Source of the DNA: Cheilinus undulatus | Taxonomy: Eukaryota; Chordata; Actinopteri; Labriformes; Labridae | DNA: 64,000 nt | Reading direction: 5' to 3' | Assembly (NCBI RefSeq): GCF_018320785.1 | Contig: NC_054876.1 | Location: 20,110,212 to 20,174,211, forward strand | Shown here: positions 34,948-48,200 of the stretch, one piece after another | How positions within the stretch are numbered: position 1 is the first letter of the stretch | How the letters are laid out: every line of letters starts with the position of its first letter | The notes under the pieces: generated by a model | Seen by the model: the letters and a program-made list of their open reading frames with translations, nothing else | Told to the model about the DNA's origin: nothing | Databases searched by the model: none | Made by a program: the position numbers and the translations under genes

Positions 34948-36017
34948 ATCAGTCAATTTAAAAAAAAAAAGTATGCTGTCAACCACCTCATCTAACACCT
35001 AACACCTAAAGTGGATGCAGTCACTGATCTGAGCAGTAAAGAACTAAATGGTGTTGTTGATGATGGTCTTGTTTGCTTTTGTAGGTCATAAAGAGATACC
35101 AGTATTACTTTCTTTCTGTTTCAGGGACATTTAAAAACACTACTCACTAGAGCTTTAAGCTAAAGCTCATGCTCAGATATTCAAAACCTTAAAAACTGGC
35201 TGAATAATTCTGTGGATAAAATATAAAATGTGCCACATGGCAGCATGAGCAACCTCTGCAATTGGTTATCAAAGGCTGCATGTGAGTGTCGACCGTGGTC
35301 GTTTAGCTTTGGCTGCAGGAGTTCAGTACAGGCTATTAGGGATCTATTTTCAGCTGCGGATATTGACCATCAGAGAAGGGAGTTAAGTACTGCAATTATA
35401 CAGCACTAGCCAAAGCCACACAGCCGCCACTGAGCATTGCATTTATCATTAGAAGATAAAGTTGGGGAATCTCAGTTAAACTTGCATGTGTATGCTAAGT
35501 GCTTGTTTAGAAATGAGAAGCACAGCTTTTTGTGACTCATGTTCTACTTTTTCCTCTGACTGTGACTGAAATGTAAAATGATGCATTACTCCAAGCCAGA
35601 GAGATGTCAATCAAACCAGATCTGTCAAGCCCACATAATCCTAAAAAAGTTTACATTTGGAATACTTCTTGGATGGCAGCTGTCACCTCTAAGGCTCGTG
35701 TAAGGCTGCTGAAGTGGAATTAGTTCCTTTTGCTAGTTTTTTTTTCAGTTTCCAGTCTAGTGATGATAAGAAATGTACCCTTTTCTCAGCAAAATAAACG
35801 TTATCTGCATTTGCTGTAAAATGTTAAGACTCTTTTAACACATACAACATTTAACAGTGTAAAAAAAACATGATGAAAATGTGTGAATACTGCTTATGAG
35901 GTGTGGTTGTTCCCTAATTCTACCAGATGTTTGGGCCTCTGGATGCTGACTCAGTGAATCACGTGAAGCCTGTAAACGTGCTGTCGCTCAGACAGAGTGA
36001 AGTGTGCAGGACGTCTG

Positions 36018-36200
36018 TCACACATAATGTTCTCGGTGGTTGATGAACACCCGGTCAGTCCCACTCTGATGACACACCCACTCCAAACGGGAAAGCTGCT
36101 TCTGGGTGGGCGGGTTTTTTGCTGCTGCTGGTGGTCCTGGCCTTGAAACAGGTGGGTTCTGCCCTTCAGCTGGCTCATACCTGCGCTCTGCTCTGCGAGT
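36018..36200 (-). CDS. nectin3: Nectin distal terminal exon ending in EHYV
   Basis: 183 nt in phase 0 after CCCGCAG. It reads [13 protein letters not shown]..., a Pro-rich middle, and ends [14 protein letters not shown] before TGA. E-H-Y-V again fits the afadin PDZ ligand consensus. The acceptor choice is supported by phase; nearby AG dinucleotides leave a few residues uncertain. Confidence 0.82.
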   Translation of the reverse strand, partial: TRRAERRYEPAEGQNPPVSRPGPPAAAKNPPTQKQLSRLEWVCHQSGTDRVFINHREHYV

Positions 36201-39200
36201 CTGCGGGACAGATCCACCAAAGATAGTGAGACAAAATGTACCTCCAGCTGCTGCTCTTTCATGGTACAATATTCAATAATTTTGTCTTCACATGATTTCT
36301 TCTGTCTATGTGAGTAGAAACAAAATAATTTTTTCCCTCTGGCATCTCTACAACTAAAAAGTGAAGGCTTGTAAAATCTGGAATTGAGCTGAGCAGATAT
36401 ATTAAATTTTAACATCCTAAGACTTCTCATGACATTTGTGGACATCATATTTTGGCTTTTCCACAACAAAGTAATCATTTGTGAGATAACTGTCCAGAAA
36501 GTCCAATGAAGTTTAAGTAATTTGCTTTAAATGTTTGGAGAATTTGCTTTTTGGATATTTCTGGGAAACTTGTTTGGAATTTTTCGATCATTTTCATGGA
36601 AATTTTGGGGATGTTTGTGTATTTTGAAGAGTTTCATTGGAAGTTGTGGGGGGATTTGCTTTGAAATATTTCTGAGATAATATTTTGGACGATGTATTCA
36701 TAATTTTTTTGTGGATTTGATTTTTGGAGGTATTTTCATGAAAATCTGGGAAATGTATTTGTTGTTTTTTTTTTGGGGGGGGGGGGGTGGAATTTGTTTG
36801 AGAATGGGGGTTGTCCTTTGAAATTTCAAGATTTTCTATGAAAATTTTAGGGGATTTGATTAAATGTTTTGAGGGATTTTTACCTGTATTTTCACGGGAA
36901 TTTGGAAAACGTGTTTGGAAATTTTCAACAATTTCATGGCAAAGTGTGTGACTTGCATTTTTTTTGGGAATTTGATTGGGAATTTGAGGATAGTAGGTGT
37001 TCTTTGAATTTTTTTCAGAATTTTCATAGAAATTTCAGAGACCTTCTTTGGTTTCTGTCATTGTCATGGAATTATAGGGAATATGTAAATTGGGGTTGAA
37101 AGTTTCCAGGAATTTACATGGATACATTCTTTTATTGGAATGTTTTGAATATGTGATAAAGACTTCCTGAAACATTTCGGGACTTCACAGAAAAATTTTG
37201 GAGAACTTTTTATGGATTAAAAAAAAATTATTAAGAATTTTCACACAAAGTTTATGTAATTTTTTTTTTTAATTTTGGGAATTAATATGGATTTTGGAAA
37301 GGAAAATTCCAAAGAATTTCCTGTTCAAAATAAGACTGATATCTTTGCCTCATTAGGTTCTGCTTATCCCAAATAATTATGAGAAACTGAAATGCATTTC
37401 AAACAAAAGCTCAGGACGTTAAACTATCAGTGAGAAGGGGTTAAATGGACTCCTGCTTAATAAACATATAATGACATTAGCCAGAGTGTACATATATTGA
37501 TTTTTACCTCTTCCTGTTGTGTTAGTCTCTGTGGTGCAGCTATGATTCAGATGCAGCTAATGTACTTGTATGATATTGTGAAAGAAGAAGGGAGAGGGGG
37601 TTACCTGACAGAGCCAGGCCACTTGTGATGCGTGGACACCCAGAGGAACAGCCGGTGCTCTCCCGCTGTGGGGAGGAGGCGGTTTGTGTGTTGGAGGAAG
37701 GTCAATCCTTCAGAGAGAGAGAAAGAGAGAAATAACAATGTAAAGAGAATCTCCAGAATGAACCTCAGATAGAGAAAAGTGTGTAATTAGAGAGAAGCAG
37801 CATGAAACAATTAGTTTAATGATATTTTCTGCTGCGTGAAAATCCAATTATTGGATAAATTCAAAGAGGGGCTGTTGAGAAGAAAAACCTCAGAGTCACA
37901 TATTACAACCCTGATGATATTATAGTGATGCCACCTGGGTATTTCTTTTAATTGGAAAATTATAATTTTGTACTATTTATGGTGAAACAAAGTGTGACAT
38001 TTTGATATTCTGAGCATTTACAAGGCACCTAGGACATATAGACGATTTCTGGTAGCATGGTAGGAATAGGATCCAGCATTTCTGCTGTTTCACCCACTGT
38101 CATTATTCCCAGGTGAAACAAATAATTAATGTTTACTTCATTTTAAAATTATTTTTTTCAAGCAGCCTAGCAGCAGGCAAAGAGGTGGAGATAAGGTTGG
38201 TCTTCAGACTCCTGACAAACAGCTACAATGTGCCCACCTGACAATCAACCCAGCCACACCCCTTATTAAGTACATTTATGACTAACTCAAAGACCTAATC
38301 ACGTCAAAAAGTATGAGTCTCCATACAATGTAAACCAAAATGTGAATTATCTATTGGCACTAAATCTGTCATTGAACTAGGCTGTAAACATGTTTATTCT
38401 GCTGTAAAAGTTGAGTTCTAATATGGGACTTAATGGGTGTATCTTGGTTTGCAGCTAGCCGGTCTGCTTCATTTTTCATCACTGAAGGTTGCAGCTTGAT
38501 TAGTACGTATTTAAGCCAAACTATGACCTTTTCCCTAAACTTCAGGATGTGCTTTAGATGCCTGAACATAAGTAAAACACAAATTTGGCACTGGAGTGAA
38601 AATTAATATAACAGCAACCTTTGCTTTAAAGTCCCTTTAAAGAGTGGTGTAGTGGAGTGTGAAGAAGTGGGTAAACTCTTAATTTATACACTCTTTAGAA
38701 GAGGGTATACTCTTCATTAAAGTGGATATACGTTATGCAGGCTAGAAATTAGGGGGTATACTGCCTATACCCATGTAAACCCTGCACTACACCACCAAAC
38801 AAGTGATTAAAAAATCAGAGGCGCAGAAGGCCTAGCAGCTAGTTTGTGCCTGGGTTTGGGGTTTGGGGTCTGGGGTCTTTTTAACTGGGGTCTTTTTAAA
38901 CAGTATTTAGGTTTGTTGTATGACAGGCAGCTGTGTTATGAACCATCAGGCCAAATTGCAGTCGTGAAAAAAGTCTCTAAGTTTATAAGATTACACTTTA
39001 AAATAATGAAAAATAAGGCAGAAACATGGTCTAGGATGTTGTTTGCATGTTGGTTGAATGCACCAACCTGAATAGAGGAATCATCTTTCTGCTATGCTTT
39101 TACAACTCTCTTTTTTAAGCCACCAGAGAAACAATCACATTCATCATAGTCATTTTCTATTTTTCTTTACCAGATAGTCCTTTTTCCGAAGCAGTTTTAG

Positions 39201-42200
39201 AACCAGTGTCTAGTAACGTGCACCCCTAAGAATAATACGTAGTAATTGGTCTTTACCCTGCAGAGAGAGAATCAGCAACATGTTAATATTTTTATCAACA
39301 AAATTAGACAGTGATGTACCCATGTGACTGTCTGACTCAATTTTTGTTTAACTTTCAGTTAAAAGCAAAATGTTTTTAAAAAGCTGGGACAGGGTCATGG
39401 CTAACACTGTTGCTATTCAACAACACTATGTTAGTGTTTGGGAGCAGTGTTTGGGTTTCCCTCTGCTGTATTTCATGTTACATAATGTGCCAACTTTTTC
39501 CAAGTTATTTTACATACTGTCCTGACTTTTTAGTAAATAAGGTTGTACATCTTGTACCTAACCCAACAAACATTTTGGATTCATTATTACAAGCAGATTC
39601 TTGGTAACCTGCACATGCCAAACTAATGCTAGAGTGCCAGCTCAGTCTTTATATCTAAATGCGGCTGAATTTGACATGTGTGGGGTAAAAACATGATGTC
39701 CATGGAATCAAAGTCAGGATATTTTATGCTTTTCTTCCTTATTTTCACTGTTGTTACAAACACTGTGTCATACACACCCACCAGTTTAATTAAAGTATAA
39801 TCCAAAATCTCTCTATTGCCTCTTTAAGCAGTGGGATCCACTGACAAGGACAACATCTCGTCTAAATCCACAGGGTTTAGGTTACTTGAGAACATGGGCA
39901 TAGAGGTGATTAAAGTAAATTTGAAGATTTTTGACAGCTGCTCTAAAATCCCTAACAGTATGAGTTCCTCTAAACCACATAAAGACGGTTAATTCAGACT
40001 AATTTTGTCATTCACTAAAATCCTAATCCACTACTAAACCCAAACCTACAAACTGACCTTGACCATTCATAAAATGATGTCATGACAGGCATTGATTTTC
40101 TAGCGCTGTACATCACTGATGCTGCTCTTTCTCTTTCATACTCGGGATGAGAGGCAGTAAGAGATTACAGTTGGTGCTCTCAGAGACTCGATGTCCTACA
40201 CTCGTGTCAGTGTGTGATGAAGGAGAGAGACGAGGCCTGCGTCCACCCGCCCCCTCCGTCATCCCACTGGGACTTCCAGCCACGGTCACACTTAAGATGC
40301 TAAGTTTGTCGTGGCATTGACCACAGACCAACACGTGGCCTGATTCACCGTCCTGTAAAGTGTCCGTGTCGGGATGCAGGGCCTACACCCATGCATAGGT
40401 GTTGAATGTTTTTCCCCTCAGTTCATGCTTTTTTCAGTCAGCAGGGTCTGAAAGGGAAACTGTTACCACTCTCATTGTGATATAATCAGACAGTTCAGAC
40501 TCAGTCTGGGGCATTAACAGTGTAAGTCATTCAGTTGTCCCTAAAAGGGAAAAAATTAGGATGCAAATTTTACAGACAGCAGTATGTTTTGAATAAAGAC
40601 ATAGATGTTTTTGTTTAAAAAAAGGGGCTTTTATACAGGAAAAAGAGGTCTTTCAGTTAATGCCAGGGGTGAGAAGAAAGGAAGTAATTTTTAAAAATCT
40701 TACAAACAGGTGAGCATACTCTTATTTTGCGCCTTCGGCAAAATGCTTCTGAAAAAAGACATTTATCAAGCATCTAGCCACCTTCCTAGGTGCACACATG
40801 AAGTTGCGTTTCCCTGGAATGAGCATGTTCAATGACACTCTTAGCAGGGATTGATGAGGGGATCAACCTGCAACCTTGCAGATATGCTCCACAGGTTCGT
40901 AACAATGATTTGTATGTGAGGAGGACAAGGTTAATCAGCAGAACCTTTGTGTTGCAGTGTGGACTTAAAAATGTTAAATAGAAACAGACTTAATCAAAAC
41001 AAACCCATAAGGTTTCATTCATGTGCACCAGACCACATAAAGGATCCTGTTCAGTGCTGTAATTCAGCCTCAGACAGTCTTATTCAGAACATACACAGTA
41101 GAGATTGACAAAACAAAGAGCACACACACAAACTGAGACAAAGTCACTCCTGGTTTGAATAATTTAAACCTAGACTTATTCTTTTTTGCTCTAACATTAA
41201 AAAACAAACACTTGAGTACTATAGGTGCACACAGAGCTAAACAGGGCAAGAGGCCTGCTGCCAAGACAGCAATTATGTACCGACCCTCAACCTTGTCCTG
41301 CAGGGCTTTCATTGCTACTTGTGCTCTGCAAGAGAGACGAGAAACTCTACAAACCCTCTGATGGGCTTTAGTCAACCTTGTAAGGATCATGTCATTAATT
41401 AACCAGCGGAGCATGATCTGCACCATGAATTATTAGTCAGACTTACACTTTGTCAGAGAAGTTGCTGGGTGGGGTCTTGCGGGCGGTGAGGATTACAATG
41501 AGGAAGATGGCGATGAGGAACAGGGCGAGGACTGCGCCCATCACTGCTCCAGCCACCGTGATGGAGTTCGATCTCTCTGCTTGAGACTGGTCTGTGAAGA
41601 AGACGAGAAAGGTTATCAGGTGATCACTTATAAACTGAATTCAACATGAGCTAAAATAATAAAAGGCCTAATTTAAGTCTCCTAAGAGGAACATTAGGGT
41701 TTGTTGATTTGGTGTCTCCTGGGAACATAGTGTACCTTCATCTCTTTGCATGAGTTCTACTACTTTATGCCAAAAAAAATCTCAACTTGTTTCCTGTAGT
41801 ACTTGAGCCGTTTATATTCCTGCTTGCTTTTGTAGGTTATAAAACGGCATTTTTATTAATTTGAGTTTGTTATAGTGCCTGGAAAAGTATTCACCCTCTT
41901 GGATTTTTAACCCCTTTATTGATTTTATTAATTATTCATGGTCAATATAATTTGGCTTTTTGACTTAAAAAAAGAATTAAAAAAATAATGTCAACATGAA
42001 AAAAAAAAGATTTCTACAAACTAGTGTCAATTAAATAAAAAAAATGTAATGTAAAATAACTGATTGCATAGATATTTACCCCCTTGAAGTCAGTATTTAG
42101 TAGATGCACCTTTGGCTCCAATCACAGCTCTGAGTCTGTGTGGATGGGTCTCAATCAGGTTTGCACATTTGGACACTGCAATTTTACTCAATTCTTCTTT

Positions 42201-45200
42201 GAAAAACTGTTTAAGCTCTGCCAGGTTGCACAAGGATCAGGCATGAACACCCCTTTTCAAGTCCAACCACAAAGTCTTTTTTGGACTGAGGTCTGGGCTT
42301 TCACCATTTCTGTGTAGCTTTTGCTGTATGCTTCAGGTCATTGTCTTGCTGGAAAATAAATCTTCTCTCAAGCCGTACTTCTCTCGCAGACTGAATAAGA
42401 CTGCCCTCCAGGATTTTCCTATATTTGGCCACATTCAATTTACCCTCTACTTGAACAAGCCTTCCAGAGCCAGCTGCTGAGAAGCATCCCTACAGCATGA
42501 TGCTGCCTCCACTGTGCTTCACAGTGAGGATGGTGTGTTTGTGGTAATGTCCGGTGTTAGTTTGGCAAATATAACATCTTATCTGATTGCCTAAAAGCCC
42601 CATTTTGGTCTCATCGGCCCAAATAACTTGGAGTCTCTCACATGCCTTTGGCAAACTCTAGTTGAGATTTGCTCTGAGTTTTCTCCAACTGTGGCTTTCT
42701 CTTTGCCACTCTCCCTTAAAACTTTGACTGGTGAAGAACCTGGGCAACAGTTGCTGTATAAAGTCTCTCCCATCTCAGCTGCTGAAGCTTTTAAGAGTAT
42801 TCATAGGTTTCTTGGTGGCCTCTCTCACTAGTCTCCTTCTTGCACGGTCACTCAGTTTGTGAGGACGGCCGATCTAGGCAGATTTACTCACGTGCCTTAT
42901 CCCCTCCATTTCTTGATGATGGACTTTATGAGTGTTCTTTTGTCTTCATAGTGTAATGGTAACCAGGAATACTTATAGACCAGTGACTGGACCTTCCAGA
43001 AACAGGTGTCTTTATACTACAATAATTTGAGACACATTCACTGCACTCAGGAAATCCCCATTTCACTAATTGTAAGACTACTAACAGCAATTGGCCAGTT
43101 TTTTTTTGTTTAATTGACATTACTTTGTTGAAATCTGTTTTCACTTTGATGTGGAAAAAAAGGATTTTTTCATTTTTGTGAAAAAAGCCAAATTATATTG
43201 ACCATGACTAATTTAGAAAATCAATAAAGGGTAAAACACCCAAGGGGATGAAATATTTATTGGCACTAAATACAACCACTAAAAGAGCTCCTTGCAGGGA
43301 CTTCAGTTGAAGTCATTAATCAATTTATAGACTAACAGTGCCATCTCAACCTGCTCCCCTTCAAGGCAATGAGAGTTACAGCAAGGGTAAATGACACAGA
43401 AAACTGTATACATCTTACCATCTTCAGATAAAAATACAGGGAAGGCTTCTGTACTTTTGACACTTCAATTTTTGAGCTGAAAATGATTTATAGCTAGTGT
43501 TTTGTTAATTTTCTTCTATCTGTTAGCATGTGAGTACCATTGAGGTTAGACGCATAACATTTTAAACCTGCAATAAGCAAGAGTGTTCTTTAGTGGAGCA
43601 CAGCTTGTTCTCAGCAGTACAAAACGCTCTGTGTGTTATTGTATGTCTTCTGTTCTGTGTCTTACTCTGGAGACGAAAGAAGAGTGATCCCATCTAGGTT
43701 TTTAAATTTCTTAGACTGAAAGGAGGATCAAACTTAAAAACTTGGTGGTGATTGACAGAGAAGTGACTGACACATTGTTGGTTCACTATTGATGATTGAA
43801 AACTAGTCAGTTAAGCAAGCACTTTGAAAGTATATAATAACTTCACATCCTAAAAAATAAGATTTTGTTTTGTGTCTTTTTAAAAAAATCTGTAACTAGG
43901 TTGTAACTAATGTTTATGAATACCCTCCCTGTAAACTTTACCTTTAAACAGCATTAAGGCACTGAAGGAGCAAAGAGACAACTCATGTACATTCACACAC
44001 AGCACTGCTCCATCATGCTACCACATACACATTTCTTGCCTCTATTGCCAGCTCAGTGGCAGAATGACTTTGCACCACCCCTCCCCCATCATACCTTTTA
44101 CACAGCTACGTTATGGCTAAGTGTAGCAGTTTTGCCATCGACAACCTATAGGAAAGAGGTTATGACACAAACACATCGAAAAAAGTCTATGGAAAACTCG
44201 CCCACTTTTAGGGACTCATGTGCTGAAGCCGTACCCTTTAATAAACATTCTACCTTAAGGTAGATACTATAGACTGTAAATGAAGATGGACAGAGCAACA
44301 GCTGCCTGGGAGTTAAGCCAAAATATTTAAAGCTCCTCCTGCTGAATGGATGTTACTGTCTTAGTTCTTTTAAAGCTTGCAGTTTTCTAAATACTTATTT
44401 ATTTCTGTATATTTTTTTTTAAATTCGTTTTTTTAACTCATTGAGTGCCGTTGACGTATATATACGTCAAAGTGTTTTTTCGGCGGGTGGCACAAGGGGG
44501 CACTCTCACGCCCCCTGTGAGTAGTTTTGGGGCTTCTGGGATATGTAGTCAGAACACTACAGTCGGAAGTGACGGTAGATCAAACATCAGAGGTAGAGAC
44601 CCAGGGGTCAAAGAGCAGAGCGATCGTTACGGAGGTAATCTAAGCTAAAAGTTCTAACTTAGATGTTGGAAGAAACTTTAAACTTTTGCCTGAGAAACTG
44701 CTTACTCACTGAAACCAACACTTAACTTAACGACAGCAAATCCAGGGATCAGCGCTTTAATTCATCTGTCTATGCCGACCAAGAAGCTAAAGAATGCCGC
44801 AAGGTTTCCCTAGTGCGTCGGAGAAATAAGGCAGCCTCTCGCCAGCTGGATGCATACAGCAACAAGCAGGAGAGGACCTGGGTGTATAGGGAGGTACAGT
44901 GGAGGCTGTCCAGTTCCAGAGTGTGAATGACATTACAGTGACTGGAAATATTGTTATTTATTTTGCAAAATTTTGCAAAATTATAACATTCAAATCACTG
45001 TTCTGCTTGACAGACTCTCTCATAAAAATGCATTTTTCTCAGCTTTCTAGAAAAAAGTGGTCTTTTTGGTGAAACTAGCCTCTATTCAACTTCAGATAAA
45101 TCAAGAATGGAACAAGCTACAAACAAACTATTTTTTCCTTGATGAAATAGACGGTTTCTTCTTTCATTTGAGCTATTTGGTGTTTCAGAATCATAGTACA

Positions 45201-48200
45201 AAATATTCTGCGGGTCTTGAAAGATGACTCAAAATGGCCAAAAACGCTGGCACAAGCCACTTTCCATTTTATAAAAGGGCTGGCACTCAGTGAGTTAATA
45301 CTAAAAGATGGGGTGTGACATCCTCGATGACAGTGTGACAAATGTGTAGCCTTACAGGCTTCTCAACTGAATTAGCAGTGTAGAGGAAGATAAGTGAAAA
45401 AATATAACGAAAACCAAAAATGCTGCCAATGAAGTAAATATCAGTCCTGCTGAGGACTGTAGACACCTAAGAGATTTTGATGTTTCTTTGGTTTAAATCT
45501 GGACTTTGGATAGTAGAAGGTGCAAAGTTTCAATATAATGGTTTCACATGTAGTTGAGGGGTATTTTGCCTTCATTTTATGAAGGAGACAAGTGCTGTGT
45601 ATACAAACATGTGCTGTGCTCATTGATATAATGTTGTGGCGGAAATGCACACGCCAGTAGGGCTTGACTGCTGCTGTCATACTTCCCTGAAGTTAGTGCA
45701 GGCTGGCAAGTTTGATAATTCAGCAAATATGCTATTTTTTTTTTTTTTTTTGCTAAAAGTTACTATACAGTATGAGAATGACATCACTATATCGGTTAAA
45801 TATGACTAAACAGCCAGCAAACAGTCAGCATAGGTTAGCCGTGGCCACTCAGGTAAAATCTGTAAGTATAGACCTTTTAAATCTGATGCCATGTCTGTCC
45901 TGCCATAGCCCAAACTGCAAAAGGGACCAGACTGCCAGGATACAAGTTCTAAACAGGCAAGGCAGCCTACTCTTGTCCATAAACTCCTCTAGGTAATCTG
46001 TATAGTACACGGTTTGTATAAGGAGAGCCTAGAAAGCTTTAAATGTCAGTATCACATGGCTGCAAATTATTATGTGAAAAGTTTAACATAGCATTGTCTT
46101 ATTTGCAACAGAAGCACTGAATGGGCTAATGGTAGTGCTAGCAAATGTCAGTGCCAAGGTTTAAAAAAATTACCCTGTTTACTGGGGACTTAAAACCAAA
46201 GGAGATATAGGTAGCTACACTTATGGATGCCCATTTCAGTAGTTTTCCTTGAAAAAAGCTAGCCTACATGTATGATGTGCATATTTTGACATTTTGATAA
46301 GGGGCTAAGAAAATGGTAGGGCTGAAAGCTTTTTTTTGCTTTAAGATCACTGCCTGAGGATGGGGAAATGTCTTTTTCAGTCCAATGTTTACAAGTCTTT
46401 GTAAGTGCTTCAGAGGTGACAAATTTGACATTTGTATTCAGTAGGCTCATTCTGTCACTTAGCTTGCTGGTTAGCTAACTAGCAATCTAATTCACTTGCT
46501 TAGCTAAGTACTAGCTAGTAATCTGTATCATAAAGTTGAATTTCTATTTGGATGTAGGTATGTTTGCCAATGTTTCCAGCCACTATGTCAGTGAAATAGA
46601 AAATAGCTCACTAGCATGTTACACTGGCTATGCAAGTTATAAACACATAGGCACTTAGTCATATTTCATAGCCTACCTGATGGCACTTTTTTGCTCCAAA
46701 TTGCACACTTCTGTACTAAATACTAAACGTTTTGAGTGCATGAGTGTGCATAATGGGTTCACACTAAAAAGTGCATTCAAATGTAGTATACTACTAGCAA
46801 GCTCAGAAATGTCAGAGAACTGAGTGTGGAACGATAGACACTTCACCCCCTCAGTGAACGTCATACTTGTTAAGTAACAGATGTTGTACAGATAGCATGC
46901 TAGTGCACTAGCTAGCTTTAGCATCCACAAGCTAGCTAATGTGTCATAAGCAACAGCAGCAGATTTCAATAAAGAAAAGGTAGTTTAAGGCAAAATAAGT
47001 TCATTTTCTTTATGCAAATAATTTCTACAAAAAATTAGAAATGACATGAATCTATTAGTGAGTGAAAATACTAATTAAATAGAAGTAGAAGAAGGCAGTT
47101 AAACTGTTGACACTATAACTATCTGCAAATTGGGACAGTACTAAACCCTCTGAGTAATAGTATACTAACAGAAGTATGCAATTTGAAACACACTGTTAGC
47201 GTGATGGTCGTGGTGTGCCTAGCCCTGATGAAACAGACTGACTTTGGGCTTTTGACATGAGCTAGTTATTATTTAAATGTCGTACACAGTCTTTGTTTCT
47301 TAATTTAAGCCTAAATTACCTGGGTTTTAAATTTGACCTAGGAGACAGGCAGCCATATTGGATTTGACCTCTCACAGCCCTCAGAGGTCAAATCTGTTTC
47401 CTCTTTATCTGAAAATAAACTTTATGTGCTATAATAACAGCTTAAAGTTTTATGCTTTTCTCAAAATGTCTATAATAATCAACTTTACTCTACAGACCAT
47501 AATATGCATTTTTTTAAACTTTACTTTGGAATCAAATGAATAATATCCTAGACAATGGGCTGAGGTGTTCATTCAGGGCATCCCCACTCATCTTCTTGTT
47601 TACACCAGATTTAGTTATGCTACTGCAGATTTCAGCAAATTTTCTGCAAACAGTCTTGAAAATGTTTAAGACATTTTCATCTAAAGAAAAAAAAATCTGT
47701 ATTATTCAGTCAGAAGAGGAAGAAGCTAATTCTGTTTTAAAACATTGTAATCAACTGCCCACATAGTCAAAATCATGGTTGTGTAGCTAAAATACTGGCT
47801 ATGGTTCAGTCTAGTTAAATAAGGGTTGTTTCTTGAGTTCGTATAACCTCCTCATTAATCACTTTAAATCTTCACCTCCCTCCATCCTCTGTTGTCCTTG
47901 CTCTGTTTACCGTGCGTCTGTTTCTAGATGCTCTTGAAGTCTGTTGAATTAGCTTTGTTTGACCATATGCTTGCATGCACTCCATGTTGTCCACTGAGGA
48001 GGATTAGGATTAATTGTGATTAAGATGCATTAAACTCTTTGAACAGTGAGCTTTGGCTATTCAGCAGTAATGAGAAAAACTGTGGTTGTGGGATGCCGAA
48101 GGAACCGCAGGACAAAAGGTGATGGAGTGAAGAAAAAAGCAAAGAGTGTGATGGTCAATTCCAGTTGATTTAGCCGCTGAGGTGGGAGAAGAAAATCAAT

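Larger units (their letters stand above)
27295..36017. other. Convergent intergenic region between rtn2 and the nectin gene
   Basis: Contains the rtn2 3' UTR, a tandem duplication (28.07-28.6 kb), a degenerate AT-rich array (30.66-31.53 kb) and a Tc1-like element (33.6-34.9 kb). At 33060-33190 AGCTAGCCTGACTCTCTCC and GTTTAGCTTAGCA phrases look like a further short repeat. About 29.1-30.6, 31.6-33.0 and 35.1-36.0 kb show no gene, RNA or clear repeat. Confidence 0.6.

Noticed and set aside
27295-36017. A further protein gene between rtn2 and the nectin gene.
   Set aside because: All longer frames belong to the Tc1-like element or arrays; the others lack splice-linked, recognisable coding sequence.
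36869-37099. Phe-rich open frame on the plus strand.
   Set aside because: It is produced by the AT-rich array copy 2 and has no splice or homology support.
40113-40334. GC-rich minus-strand frame after a CTTTACAG acceptor, considered as an extra distal nectin exon.
   Set aside because: Entered in the required phase it stops after about 20 codons, while skipping it joins 41447 to 37707 cleanly with a recognisable sequence.
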